Source of the DNA: Clostridium_AD sp050717535
GTDB taxonomy: Bacteria; Bacillota; Clostridia; Clostridiales; Clostridiaceae
Assembly: GCF_050717535.1 (NCBI RefSeq)
Contig: NZ_JBOITM010000041.1
Location: forward strand, 62,001-126,000
Direction of reading: 5' to 3'
DNA length: 64,000 bases
Of this stretch, positions 43,957-52,504 are shown in pieces. The position numbers and the translations under genes are program-made. The notes under the pieces are model-generated. The model worked only from the letters and a program-made list of their open reading frames with translations, was not told the origin of the DNA and made no database searches. Each line of letters opens with the position of its first letter. Positions within the stretch are counted from its first letter, which is position 1.

Positions 43957-44736
43957 ATGGATAAGAAATCAAACAACAAAGCAATAAACTTTTTCAAAAA
44001 GGAAGGCTTCTATGTAATTCTATTTATTTGTTTATGTATAGTAGCAACAGTTGCATCTATAACGGCAAGTAATAATAAAAAAGTAGCAAGCAAACAAGAA
44101 TCAATTAAAAAGGAACAAGCAAAGGCAGAGGATATTTTGCAAGAGCAAGAAAAACAATACCAGGGTGCTCTTCAAGTAAAAAAAGAAAATCTAGCTAAGA
44201 CTGAGGTGCTTAAAGCTGTACCTAATATTAAAAAGGTTACAACTGGAAATATAACAGCGCCAGTATCTAAATCAGTTAATCCTTCGTTTATAAAGCCTGT
44301 AGCTAATGGATTCCTGGCAAGAGCATATTCAAAAGATATTGACCCTGTAATGTGGAAAACTGACGGAACATATAGAACAAACTTGGGTATAGATATTCAA
44401 GCAAAGATAGGTGAGCCAGTTTTAGCAGTTATGGATGGAACAGTTAAAGAAGTCGGTACTGACGTAGCTGGCCAAAATGGTCAGATGGTTGTAATAGATC
44501 ATGGTAATGGATTTATTACTAAATATTCTAATTTAGAAGAAAAAACATTAGTAAAAGTAAATGATAAAGTTACTAAAAAACAGCAGATAGCTACAGTAGG
44601 AAATACTTCTTTAAATTCATTTAAAGAAGACTATGGATCTCATTTGCATTTTGAAGTTTTACAAAGTAATAAGGCTATTGATCCTGCTAGATATGTAAAA
44701 TATGATAAATACCAACCTGTAGTAACAAAACAATAA
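43957..44736 (+). CDS. spoIIQ: SpoIIQ-like M23 (LytM) domain protein
   Basis: A 259-residue forespore membrane protein: one helix (residues about 19-37), a coiled linker, and a LytM domain (about 110-240). It pairs with SpoIIIAH across the septum to form the feeding channel and engulfment ratchet. The first metal ligand motif, normally H-x3-D, reads NLGID (N142, D146), while H229-L-H231 is intact, so metal binding and catalysis are doubtful. C. difficile SpoIIQ keeps the histidine and Bacillus SpoIIQ lacks it. The ATG follows GGAGGTG. Position between spoIID and spoIIID matches Bacillus. Confidence 0.88.
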   Translation: MDKKSNNKAINFFKKEGFYVILFICLCIVATVASITASNNKKVASKQESIKKEQAKAEDILQEQEKQYQGALQVKKENLAKTEVLKAVPNIKKVTTGNITAPVSKSVNPSFIKPVANGFLARAYSKDIDPVMWKTDGTYRTNLGIDIQAKIGEPVLAVMDGTVKEVGTDVAGQNGQMVVIDHGNGFITKYSNLEEKTLVKVNDKVTKKQQIATVGNTSLNSFKEDYGSHLHFEVLQSNKAIDPARYVKYDKYQPVVTKQ

Positions 44737-44745
44737 TAAGTAAAC

Positions 44746-44796
44746 ATTCCAATTAGTCAATTTTCCGAAATATATGGTTAAATGACTAATTGGAAT
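44746..44796 (+). repeat. Inverted repeat between spoIIQ and spoIIID
   Basis: Perfect 14-base arms ATTCCAATTAGTCA / TGACTAATTGGAAT separated by 23 nt. There is no T run after the right arm, so it is either a poor terminator or a leader structure of spoIIID. Confidence 0.6.
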
Positions 44797-44856
44797 GGAA
44801 TTTAAAAGCAAGGTATTGCATATTTATAAATAGAGAAGGGTTAAGGAGGTAACACT

Positions 44857-45111
44857 TTGAAAGATTATATTGAAGATCGAGTACTAGAAGTTGCAAAGTA
44901 TATTATTGAGTCAAAAGCTACGATAAGAAGAACTGCCAAAGTGTTTGGAGTTAGCAAGAGTACTATACACAAAGATATGACAGAAAGATTGCCTACAATA
45001 AATCCCCAAATTGCTAACCAAGCAAAAACAATTTTGGATCTAAATAAATCTGAAAGGCATATCAGGGGAGGAAGAGCAACACAGCTTAAATATAAGGCAG
45101 TAGAAGGATAA
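44857..45111 (+). CDS. spoIIID: Stage III sporulation transcriptional regulator SpoIIID
   Basis: An 84-residue DNA-binding protein with the helix-turn-helix TIRRTAKVFGVSKSTIHKDM (residues 22-41) and a basic C-terminal tail. It regulates SigE-dependent genes and the switch to SigK in the mother cell. TTG start after AAGGAGG at ideal spacing. Nearly invariant in the family. Confidence 0.97.
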   Translation: MKDYIEDRVLEVAKYIIESKATIRRTAKVFGVSKSTIHKDMTERLPTINPQIANQAKTILDLNKSERHIRGGRATQLKYKAVEG

Positions 45112-45239
45112 AAACATTTCAAGCTAAAAAACAATAATAATTATTAAAGTTAAAAAAGAGGATTTCTTTATAGCTTTATAGAATAGAGTTTAGTATAATT
45201 TAAATATTGAATATACTAAAGAGCGGAGTGAGTTTTGAG

Positions 45240-46274
45240 ATGTTTTTTTTTAGAATGGGTACGGATATGGGAATAGATTTAGGAACAGCCACAGTGCTTG
45301 TATATATTAAAGGTAAAGGTGTTATCTTAAAAGAACCCTCTGTTGTTGCCATAGATAGAAATAATAATAGGGTATTGGCAGTAGGAGAAGAAGCTAGGCA
45401 AATGATAGGAAGAACACCAGGAAATATTGTGGCCATACGTCCTATGAGGGACGGTGTTATTTCAGATTATGATATAACAGAAAAAATGTTAAAGCATTTT
45501 ATAAGTAAGGCTTGTGGAAAAAGAAGGCTATCGGCTCCAAGAGTTGTAATATGTGTCCCTTGTGAAGCAACTGAAGTGGAACGAAGAGCGGTAGAAGATG
45601 CTGCTAAAAACGCCGGAGCTAAGAAGGTTTATCTTATAGAGGAACCACTAGCAGCGGCAATTGGAGCAGGACTTGATATTACCCGCGCAAGCGGTAATAT
45701 GGTTATTGATATTGGTGGAGGGACTACTGATGTTGCAGTTATTTCTTTAGGTGGTATGGTTGTTCGTGAATCAATCAAAGTAGCCGGAGATAAGTTTGAT
45801 GATGATATTATTAAGTATATTAGAAAAAAGCATAAGTTAATGATCGGTGAAAGAACTGCGGAAAATTTAAAAATCAACATAGGGTGTGCTCATAAACAAG
45901 AAGAAGAGACCACTATGGAGATAAGAGGAAGAGATTTAATCACAGGTCTTCCTAAAAACTTAGAAGTTACATCAGAAGAGATGCGAGAAGCTTTAAAAGA
46001 GGCGGTAGGTTTAATAGCAGAATGTACGCATTCAGTGCTAGAGAAAACTCCACCAGAGCTTTCAGCAGATATAGCTGATAAAGGTATAGTTATGACTGGT
46101 GGAGGTTCACTTTTAAAAGGATTAGATAAGCTTATACAAGAAATTACTAAAGTCCCAGTATATCTTGCTGAGGATCCAGTTTCATGTGTAGCACTGGGAA
46201 CAGGCAAAGTACTGGAATATATGGATAAGCTAGGTAATTCATTTAGTGGAGGAGAACAATATTTGGCAGACTAG
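45240..46274 (+). CDS. mbl: MreB/Mbl-family actin-like cell-shape protein
   Basis: A 344-residue actin homologue that guides peptidoglycan synthesis along the cell side wall. N-terminal MGIDLGTATVLVYIKGKG, phosphate loop DIGGGTTDVAVIS, and GIVMTGGGSLLKGLDKL. Called Mbl rather than MreB because it follows spoIIID, as in Bacillus, and is not beside mreC/mreD. ATG 45240 follows GCGGAGTGAG; a start at 45207 is in frame but unsupported. Confidence 0.92.
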   Translation: MFFFRMGTDMGIDLGTATVLVYIKGKGVILKEPSVVAIDRNNNRVLAVGEEARQMIGRTPGNIVAIRPMRDGVISDYDITEKMLKHFISKACGKRRLSAPRVVICVPCEATEVERRAVEDAAKNAGAKKVYLIEEPLAAAIGAGLDITRASGNMVIDIGGGTTDVAVISLGGMVVRESIKVAGDKFDDDIIKYIRKKHKLMIGERTAENLKINIGCAHKQEEETTMEIRGRDLITGLPKNLEVTSEEMREALKEAVGLIAECTHSVLEKTPPELSADIADKGIVMTGGGSLLKGLDKLIQEITKVPVYLAEDPVSCVALGTGKVLEYMDKLGNSFSGGEQYLAD

Positions 46275-46295
46275 AAAGTGTAAACAAGCTATATG

Positions 46296-46340
46296 AATAA
46301 GCAATGCAATTATTAAATTAATTGCATTGCTTATTTTTAT
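46296..46340 (+). terminator. Terminator after mbl
   Basis: AATAAGCAATGCAAT / ATTGCATTGCTTATT perfect arms followed by TTTAT. Confidence 0.85.
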
Positions 46341-46439
46341 ATTATATAGAGTTTCTAAATTTATAAAATTTGTTAAGTTTATAAAGCTTATTGAATTAAA
46401 ATTAGGGATAATTATTTACATTAAAGTAATTTGAGTATC

Positions 46440-46994
46440 TTAAACAGGATTTGAATTATTTTTTTCTTTATCAAGGGAATATAAATAATATGAATGCAAA
46501 AGGGCCCTGCTTAAAACACTAGCAATTTCCATTACCAAACTAAGTCTTATGTTTCTATTAGTGAACAGTTCACTATCATCACTCGAATCTACTATACCTA
46601 TTAACGAAACATTACCTACCTTGGGAAGCGATTTTCCTACTCCTTTACCAGGATGAATGGGATAATTTCTAGCTTGAATTTCACCAATATTTGATATGTC
46701 TCCTAAACATGCATCTACACCTATTATGGTGCAATTTGGGTGTAGTTCATTTATTTTGGATAATTTACTATCAATGTTTAAGGCATGAATTGGATCATCT
46801 ATAGTGCCATATACAGGTAATGGAAAGGAACTATCTTTTAAAAATGTACCCACGAGTGGGCCTAGGCAATCGCCTATACATCTGTCAGTTCCTATACAAA
46901 CAATTAAAGTGGTTTCATCAATATAGTCTTTTAGAAAATTAGAAATTGTATAGTATGCTAAAGGGTCTTTATAATGGGTTTTAGCTTTACTCAA
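46440..46994 (-). CDS. yyaC: YyaC-family spore protein (GPR-like fold)
   Basis: A 184-residue protein of the YyaC/DUF1256 family, related in fold to the germination protease GPR. Typical segments are CIGTDRCIGDCLGPLVGTFL, GTIDDPIHALN and IGVDACLGDISNIGEIQ. The acidic residues that act in GPR are present (GTDRCIGD, GVDACLG), but activity is unproven. It is produced in sporulating cells in Bacillus. On the opposite strand from its neighbours; start preceded by AAGGAGGTAC. Confidence 0.88.
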   Translation of the reverse strand: MSKAKTHYKDPLAYYTISNFLKDYIDETTLIVCIGTDRCIGDCLGPLVGTFLKDSSFPLPVYGTIDDPIHALNIDSKLSKINELHPNCTIIGVDACLGDISNIGEIQARNYPIHPGKGVGKSLPKVGNVSLIGIVDSSDDSELFTNRNIRLSLVMEIASVLSRALLHSYYLYSLDKEKNNSNPV

Positions 46995-47148
46995 GAAATG
47001 TACCTCCTTGTATTAGGCTGGGGGATTATTTTTTTTCCAATCAATAATTTATATGAATATAAATTGTTTATTATTATTATAAAAGTATAAAAAAACAATT
47101 AATTGGAAAATAATCTATATATACTAATTTTTTTGAGGTGATGTTTAC

Positions 47149-47817
47149 ATGAAGAAAATAGATTTGTTATTTATTATTATATTCTCTACTGTAATAACGG
47201 TGATTACTATGCTGTATTACAGTAGTTATATAAATAATCCAAAGCAATATGAAGAAGAGCAAATGCAAAAGCAGTCCGTGGAGGAGGTTAACAAAACTTA
47301 CATGGCCAAAGATATCGTAACTAATCATAATCAGAGTAAAGTGGTGGAAAAAGTTGATGAAGTAATTCCGAGTTCAAAAGATTATTTAGAAAAAGAGGAT
47401 TTATCTAAGAGTGAATTATTAGATACTCAGAAAAGCGAAGATAGAAAAAGAACGGATAATTCAAATATAAATTCATCCAATATATCTATGGATAAAGCTA
47501 ATGAACTCAAAAATAGTGGAGAAAATTATAGTGATTATATTAAAGAAGAGGAACAATCGGTATTTAAAGTGTCCACAGGTAAAATACAAGAAAATCTGAC
47601 TGCTGGTGATAAAATAAAATTATTGTATGTAAGTTTTAAGCTAGGTAAAGAAAATTATAAAAAAGTGGAAGAGTATTTATATGCAGATGATGCTGAAGAT
47701 GGCGTAATTAAGGCGCTGAAGCTATTAAAAGAAGATTTATCAACAAAAGAGTATGAAAAAGTGAGAAAAATTGCTGGAAAATTTATAAATATGGATGCTG
47801 CAGAAAGATTATATTAG
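47149..47817 (+). CDS. Uncharacterised membrane-anchored protein
   Basis: A 222-residue protein with an N-terminal membrane helix (residues about 5-27) and a polar, low-complexity middle rich in Lys, Glu, Asn and Ser (30-140). The C-terminal helical segment of about 80 residues (TAGDKIKLLYVSFKLGKENY onward) looks like a folded domain. I do not recognise it. The ATG follows TTGAGGTGATG. Position between yyaC and the tRNA cluster suggests nothing specific; the anchor implies it faces outside or the forespore. Confidence 0.55.
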   Translation: MKKIDLLFIIIFSTVITVITMLYYSSYINNPKQYEEEQMQKQSVEEVNKTYMAKDIVTNHNQSKVVEKVDEVIPSSKDYLEKEDLSKSELLDTQKSEDRKRTDNSNINSSNISMDKANELKNSGENYSDYIKEEEQSVFKVSTGKIQENLTAGDKIKLLYVSFKLGKENYKKVEEYLYADDAEDGVIKALKLLKEDLSTKEYEKVRKIAGKFINMDAAERLY

Positions 47818-47957
47818 TTGATTTTTAGTGGATTTTATATGAATATATAACTACTTTTTTATTTAGAATAATAAATTATATTAATGCTTAATATTGAGCA
47901 AATATGAGAAAAGTATAGCAATTCAGAGAAGAAGTCGTTAATTCGGAATAAATGAAC

Positions 47958-47986
47958 TTGATATTAATTATTTAAAGTTGTATACT
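47958..47986 (+). promoter_or_regulatory. Promoter of the tRNA cluster
   Basis: TTGATA (47958-47963), 17-nt spacer, TATACT (47981-47986). It lies about 40 nt before the first tRNA. Confidence 0.7.
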
Positions 47987-48026
47987 AATTCTTGTCGACA
48001 GGATAATGACATAAAAAATATAATTT

Positions 48027-48101
48027 GCTGGCATGGCTCAACGGTAGAGCAGCTGACTTGTAATCAGCAGGTTGTAGGTTCAATTCCTATTGCCAGCTCC
48101 A
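48027..48101 (+). tRNA. tRNA-Thr (TGT)
   Basis: Cloverleaf with acceptor arms GCTGGCA / TGCCAGC, anticodon loop CTTGTAA (anticodon TGT), GGTTCAATTCC T-arm and encoded CCA. Confidence 0.96.
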
Positions 48102-48106
48102 TATGT

Positions 48107-48191
48107 GGAGGAGTTCCCGAGTGGCCAAAGGGGGCAGACTGTAAATCTGTTACGTAATGTTTCGATGGTTCGAATCCGTCCTCCTCCACCA
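48107..48191 (+). tRNA. tRNA-Tyr (GTA)
   Basis: 85-nt class II tRNA with acceptor GGAGGAG / CTCCTCC, anticodon loop CTGTAAA (GTA), a long variable arm (TTACGTAATGTTTCG) and encoded CCA. Confidence 0.96.
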
Positions 48192-48214
48192 TTTATCACA
48201 ATTATTATAGTTAT

Positions 48215-48290
48215 GGGAGCATAGCTCAGCTGGGAGAGCATCTGCCTTACAAGCAGAGGGTCACAGGTTCGAACCCTGTTGTTCCCACCA
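48215..48290 (+). tRNA. tRNA-Val (TAC)
   Basis: 76-nt cloverleaf, acceptor GGGAGCA, anticodon loop CTTACAA (TAC), GGTTCGAACC T-arm, encoded CCA. Confidence 0.96.
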
Positions 48291-48320
48291 TAACAATCTT
48301 TTTAAAATAGAATGAAAAAT

Positions 48321-48395
48321 GCTGGCATGGCTCAACGGTAGAGCAGCTGACTTGTAATCAGCAGGTTGTAGGTTCAATTCCTATTGCCAGCTCCA
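48321..48395 (+). tRNA. tRNA-Thr (TGT), second copy
   Basis: Identical to the gene at 48027-48101; anticodon TGT, CCA encoded. Confidence 0.96.
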
Positions 48396-48400
48396 AATAT

Positions 48401-48485
48401 GGAGGAGTTCCCGAGTGGCCAAAGGGGGCAGACTGTAAATCTGTTACGTAATGTTTCGATGGTTCGAATCCGTCCTCCTCCACCA
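48401..48485 (+). tRNA. tRNA-Tyr (GTA), second copy
   Basis: Identical to the gene at 48107-48191. It follows the second Thr tRNA after 5 nt, the same spacing as in the first pair. Confidence 0.96.
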
Positions 48486-48510
48486 AAAGACATCTGTAGA
48501 TGTCTTTTTT
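48486..48510 (+). terminator. Terminator of the tRNA cluster
   Basis: AAAGACATCT / AGATGTCTTT with a two-base centre, followed by further T. Confidence 0.85.
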
Positions 48511-48541
48511 ATTGATTTGATTTCTAAGTCAATATAACATA

Positions 48542-48570
48542 TTGACACTAAAAAAATTGTATGTTATTAT
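48542..48570 (+). promoter_or_regulatory. Promoter of metK
   Basis: Perfect TTGACA (48542-48547), 17-nt spacer and TATTAT (48565-48570), about 24 nt before the riboswitch. Confidence 0.85.
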
Positions 48571-48593
48571 TATTAAAACTTAATATTTATTAC

Positions 48594-48694
48594 TCTTATC
48601 AAGAGAGGTGGAGGGAAAAAGGCCCTATGAAACCCGGCAACCGGTGTAATACACCATGGTGCCAATTCCTGCAGGTATACTCTGCGAGATAAGA
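48594..48694 (+). promoter_or_regulatory. SAM-I (S-box) riboswitch
   Basis: Contains the S-box core: P1 strand TCTTATC (48594-48600) pairing with GATAAGA (48688-48694), then AGAGAGGTGGAGGG, GGCCCTATGAAACCCGGCAA and the P3/P4 segments. High SAM is expected to favour the downstream terminator and shut off metK. Confidence 0.96.
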
Positions 48695-48703
48695 AAGATG
48701 TTT

Positions 48704-48744
48704 AAAACACCTCTTCTTATATTTGGAAGGGGTTTTATTTTTTT
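48704..48744 (+). terminator. S-box-controlled terminator
   Basis: AAAAC-CC-CTTC-type left arm (with two bulged bases) pairs with GAAGGGGTTTT, followed by a T run. It is the expression platform of the riboswitch. Confidence 0.8.
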
Positions 48745-48783
48745 TAAAAAGAGAAATTTTCAGCATTAGAAAGGAGAATTATA

Positions 48784-49959
48784 ATGAAAAGACTATTTAC
48801 ATCAGAATCAGTTACAGAAGGGCATCCAGATAAAATTTGTGACCAAATATCAGATGCTATACTTGATGCTATTTTAGAACAAGACCCTTATGCTAGGGTT
48901 GCTTGTGAAACAGCAGTCACTACAGGAATGGTTTTAGTTATGGGAGAGATAACAACTAATTGTTATGTAGATGTTCCTAAAGTTGTTAGAAGTACCATTG
49001 AAGGTATAGGATATACCAGAGCAAAATATGGATTTGATGCCAGCACATGTGCGGTAATTACATCTATTGGTGAACAATCAGCAGATATAGCTATGGGAGT
49101 TAACGAAGCATTAGAATCTAAGGCCGGCAAACAGGATAAGACAGATTCAATAGGTGCTGGAGACCAAGGTATGATGTTTGGATTTGCCACTAATGAAACT
49201 CCAGAGTACATGCCACTTCCAATTTCTATGGCTCACAGACTAGCAAGAAGATTAAGTGAAGTAAGAAAAGATGGAACACTTAATTATCTAAGACCAGACG
49301 GAAAGACTCAAGTTACTGTAGAGTATGAAGACAATAAGCCAGTAAGAATAGATACTATTGTTATTTCAACTCAACACGGAGAAGAAGTAATGCATGATCA
49401 AATAGAAAGTGACTTAATTGAACATGTAATAAAACCAATAGTTCCAAGTGAATTATTAGATGAAAACACCAAATATTATATAAATCCTACAGGTAGATTT
49501 GTAATTGGAGGACCTCAGGGCGATTCTGGACTAACTGGAAGAAAAATAATAGTAGATACTTATGGAGGATACGCAAGACATGGCGGTGGAGCCTTCTCTG
49601 GTAAAGATGCAACAAAGGTTGATAGATCTGCTGCATATGCTGCAAGATGGGTTGCTAAAAATCTAGTAGCAGCAGGCGTTGCAGATAAATTAGAAATTCA
49701 GCTAGCTTATGCTATAGGTGTAGCAAAACCAGTATCTATAGAAGCTGAAACTTTTGGAACGGGAAAAATCTCCGATAATAAAATTGTTGAAATAATTGAA
49801 AAAGTATTTGATTTAAGACCAGCTGTTATTATAAGAGAATTAGATCTACGAAAACCTATTTATAAGCAGACAGCGGCTTATGGGCATTTTGGAAGACCTG
49901 ATTTAGACCTGAGCTGGGAAAGATTAAACAAAGTTGAAGAAATAAAAAAATATTTATAA
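48784..49959 (+). CDS. metK: S-adenosylmethionine synthase
   Basis: A 391-residue enzyme making SAM from methionine and ATP. TSESVTEGHPDKICDQISDA at the N-terminus, GAGDQGMMFG (ATP site) and GGGAFSGKDATKVDRSAAY (P-loop) are complete. The ATG follows AAAGGAG. Its product is the ligand of the riboswitch in its own leader, giving feedback control. Confidence 0.98.
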   Translation: MKRLFTSESVTEGHPDKICDQISDAILDAILEQDPYARVACETAVTTGMVLVMGEITTNCYVDVPKVVRSTIEGIGYTRAKYGFDASTCAVITSIGEQSADIAMGVNEALESKAGKQDKTDSIGAGDQGMMFGFATNETPEYMPLPISMAHRLARRLSEVRKDGTLNYLRPDGKTQVTVEYEDNKPVRIDTIVISTQHGEEVMHDQIESDLIEHVIKPIVPSELLDENTKYYINPTGRFVIGGPQGDSGLTGRKIIVDTYGGYARHGGGAFSGKDATKVDRSAAYAARWVAKNLVAAGVADKLEIQLAYAIGVAKPVSIEAETFGTGKISDNKIVEIIEKVFDLRPAVIIRELDLRKPIYKQTAAYGHFGRPDLDLSWERLNKVEEIKKYL

Positions 49960-49981
49960 AAAAATTAGAATTATTTATACA

Positions 49982-50020
49982 AAAGAGGGATAACAATTAA
50001 TAATTGTTATCCCTCTTTTG
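49982..50020 (+). terminator. Terminator after metK
   Basis: AAGAGGGATAACAATTA / TAATTGTTATCCCTCTT arms followed by TTG. Confidence 0.85.
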
Positions 50021-50109
50021 TGTTGATAATATATATTGAAATTCAATACTATTGAAATAATTGAATAATATTGAATTTTTATTCATTTGGTGGATTATTA
50101 ATTCATATT

Positions 50110-50137
50110 TTGATAAAACTTAAGATAGAGGTATACT
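50110..50137 (+). promoter_or_regulatory. Candidate promoter of recD2
   Basis: TTGATA (50110-50115) and TATACT (50132-50137) with a 16-nt spacer. A second candidate, the extended -10 TGATATAAT, lies at 50171-50179. Confidence 0.5.
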
Positions 50138-50225
50138 AAAAATATTAAAGATAAAAACGTAATATGTATATGATATAATATTAGCAGTATTGCTACTATA
50201 TAAATTTATTAATAGGAGAGATTTT

Positions 50226-52460
50226 ATGCCAGAAATACAAGGAATAATTGAAGATATAGTATTTCAAAATGAAGAAAATGGGTTTATGATTGCTCATTTG
50301 AATAATAAAAAAGAGAAAACAACTATTGTAGGAATTGTGCCCTACATAAGTGAAGGCCAGAATTTAAAATTAATAGGGGATTGGGTTACCCATCCTCAAT
50401 TTGGAAAGCAATTTAAAATAACACAATGTGAGGAAGTAATGCCAAGTTCTATTGCGGGTATAGAAAAATATTTAGCTTCTGGAGTTATTCAGGGAATAGG
50501 GCCAGTGACTGCCAAAAAAATTGTCCAGTACTTTGGAGAAAATACCATGAATGTACTAGACAATGAAATACAAAGATTAAGGGAGATTGACGGTGTAGGA
50601 GAAAAAAAAATTAAGTTGATTTTGGAATCTTACTCTAAGCAAAGAGAAGTTAAGAATATAATGATATTTCTTCAAACCTACGGAGTAACACCTAACCAAT
50701 GTGTGAAGATATATAAAAAGTATGGGGCAGACTCTATAAAGGTAGTGCAAGACAATCCTTATGTATTAACTGAAACCATTTCAGGGGTAGGATTTAAAAT
50801 TGCTGATAAGATAGCACGAAGTTTAGGTATTGACAAAGAGTCACCTTTTAGAATACAAAGTGGAATTAATTACGTGGTTAACGAGTTTTGCGCTATGGGA
50901 AATACTTATATGCCCTTAGAAAAATTACAAAGGGAAGCTAAAAATATTCTTGAAGTTTCTGAAATTGAAATTGAAAATAATATTTTTGATAATGTAGTAC
51001 AGGGTAAATTGAAAGTAGAAAATATTGATGAAGAAAAATGTGTTTACACTATGCCTTTTTACTATTGTGAATTAAGTATTACTAAAAAAATTATAACTTT
51101 AGCAGTAGCTAGTTATGATCCATTGGAAATAGATATAGATGAAGAAATTGAAAAGTTTGAAAAAGAAAAAAACATACAATTTGCAGAGTCTCAAAAGGCT
51201 GCTATTTGTGGTGCAGCAGAAAATGGCATGGAGGTAATAACTGGGGGGCCAGGTACTGGTAAAACTACTATAATCAATTGTATTATAGAACTATTCGAAA
51301 AAGCTGGAATGAAAGTTAACATGGCTGCACCTACAGGGCGCGCCGCTAAAAGAATGACAGAAGCTACTGGAAGGGAAGCTAAAACTATACATAGGTTATT
51401 AGAACTTGGAATGGGTGGAGATGATGGGTCGCAGTTTTTTAAAAGTGAGGAAGCTCCTTTAGATTGTGATGTAGTCATTATTGATGAAGCTTCTATGATA
51501 GACGTAATGCTTATGAACAGTTTATTAAAGGCTATAAGTATAGGGACTAGACTTATAATTGTTGGAGATGTTGACCAATTACCATCTGTTGGTCCTGGAA
51601 ACGTACTAAGAGACATTATTGAGAGTAATTGTGTTAAAGTAGTTAAGCTTAAGGAAATTTTTAGGCAAGCCAGGGAAAGTATGATTATTGTAAATGCTCA
51701 TAAGATTAATAATGGTGAAATGCCTATTTTAAATAAAAAAGATAAGGATTTTTATTTTATTGAAAGAAATGAGCCAGACAAAATTTTAGATAGTATAATT
51801 ACTTTAATTAATACAAGACTTCCTAAATTTAATAAACAGTGGGATAAAATGAAGAATATTCAGATACTCTCACCAATGAGAAAAGGAATACTCGGTATAG
51901 AAAATTTAAATGAAAAGCTTCAGGAAATACTAAACCCCAAGTCTATTAATAAAAGAGAAAAAGAATATAGGAATACTATATTTAGAGTTGGGGACAAGGT
52001 TATGCAAATTAAAAATAATTATTCTATGAAATGGAATAAAATGGGAGCAAAACAAGATGAAGATGGTGTTGGAATTTTTAATGGAGATGTAGGATATGTT
52101 GAAGATATTGATGAAGATAATGAAAATGTTATTGTGATTTTTGATGATGATAAGCGTGTAGAATATGAAGGCATATTCTTAGATGAACTCACTTTAGCAT
52201 ATGCAATTACAATACATAAAAGCCAAGGAAGTGAGTTCGAAGTTGTAATTATGCCTATGTTTATGGGACCTCCGCTTTTAATGAATAGGAATTTATTTTA
52301 TACAGGAATAACGAGAGCAAAGAATATGGTTGTATTAGTTGGGAAGACAAAAGCTATAAGTTTTATGAAAGACAATAATAGAAGTTTTGAAAGATATTCT
52401 GCACTGGGCTGGAGAATAAGACAAATAGTAGATGCAAATCTGAGCCATGATGTAAGTTAG
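50226..52460 (+). CDS. recD2: ATP-dependent RecD2-type DNA helicase
   Basis: A 744-residue SF1B helicase. N-terminal OB-like domain and helix-hairpin-helix region (GVIQGIGPVTAKKI, EIDGVGEKKI, VGFKIADKIA), then the helicase core with Walker A GGPGTGKT (about residue 340), Walker B VVIIDEASM and the C-terminal ITIHKSQGSEF motif. RecD2 acts alone, without RecBC, in repair and recombination. ATG 50226 follows TAGGAGAG. Heads a possible operon with the ComFA-like and comFC genes (gap 44 nt). Confidence 0.94.
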   Translation: MPEIQGIIEDIVFQNEENGFMIAHLNNKKEKTTIVGIVPYISEGQNLKLIGDWVTHPQFGKQFKITQCEEVMPSSIAGIEKYLASGVIQGIGPVTAKKIVQYFGENTMNVLDNEIQRLREIDGVGEKKIKLILESYSKQREVKNIMIFLQTYGVTPNQCVKIYKKYGADSIKVVQDNPYVLTETISGVGFKIADKIARSLGIDKESPFRIQSGINYVVNEFCAMGNTYMPLEKLQREAKNILEVSEIEIENNIFDNVVQGKLKVENIDEEKCVYTMPFYYCELSITKKIITLAVASYDPLEIDIDEEIEKFEKEKNIQFAESQKAAICGAAENGMEVITGGPGTGKTTIINCIIELFEKAGMKVNMAAPTGRAAKRMTEATGREAKTIHRLLELGMGGDDGSQFFKSEEAPLDCDVVIIDEASMIDVMLMNSLLKAISIGTRLIIVGDVDQLPSVGPGNVLRDIIESNCVKVVKLKEIFRQARESMIIVNAHKINNGEMPILNKKDKDFYFIERNEPDKILDSIITLINTRLPKFNKQWDKMKNIQILSPMRKGILGIENLNEKLQEILNPKSINKREKEYRNTIFRVGDKVMQIKNNYSMKWNKMGAKQDEDGVGIFNGDVGYVEDIDEDNENVIVIFDDDKRVEYEGIFLDELTLAYAITIHKSQGSEFEVVIMPMFMGPPLLMNRNLFYTGITRAKNMVVLVGKTKAISFMKDNNRSFERYSALGWRIRQIVDANLSHDVS

Positions 52461-52504
52461 TCCATTAAATTAAACAAATCTTTAATTGAAGAGGAGAAAA
52501 TTAT

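Noticed and set aside
51191..51616. 141-residue minus-strand frame inside recD2
   Set aside because: Fully covered by the helicase core of recD2; no start signal.
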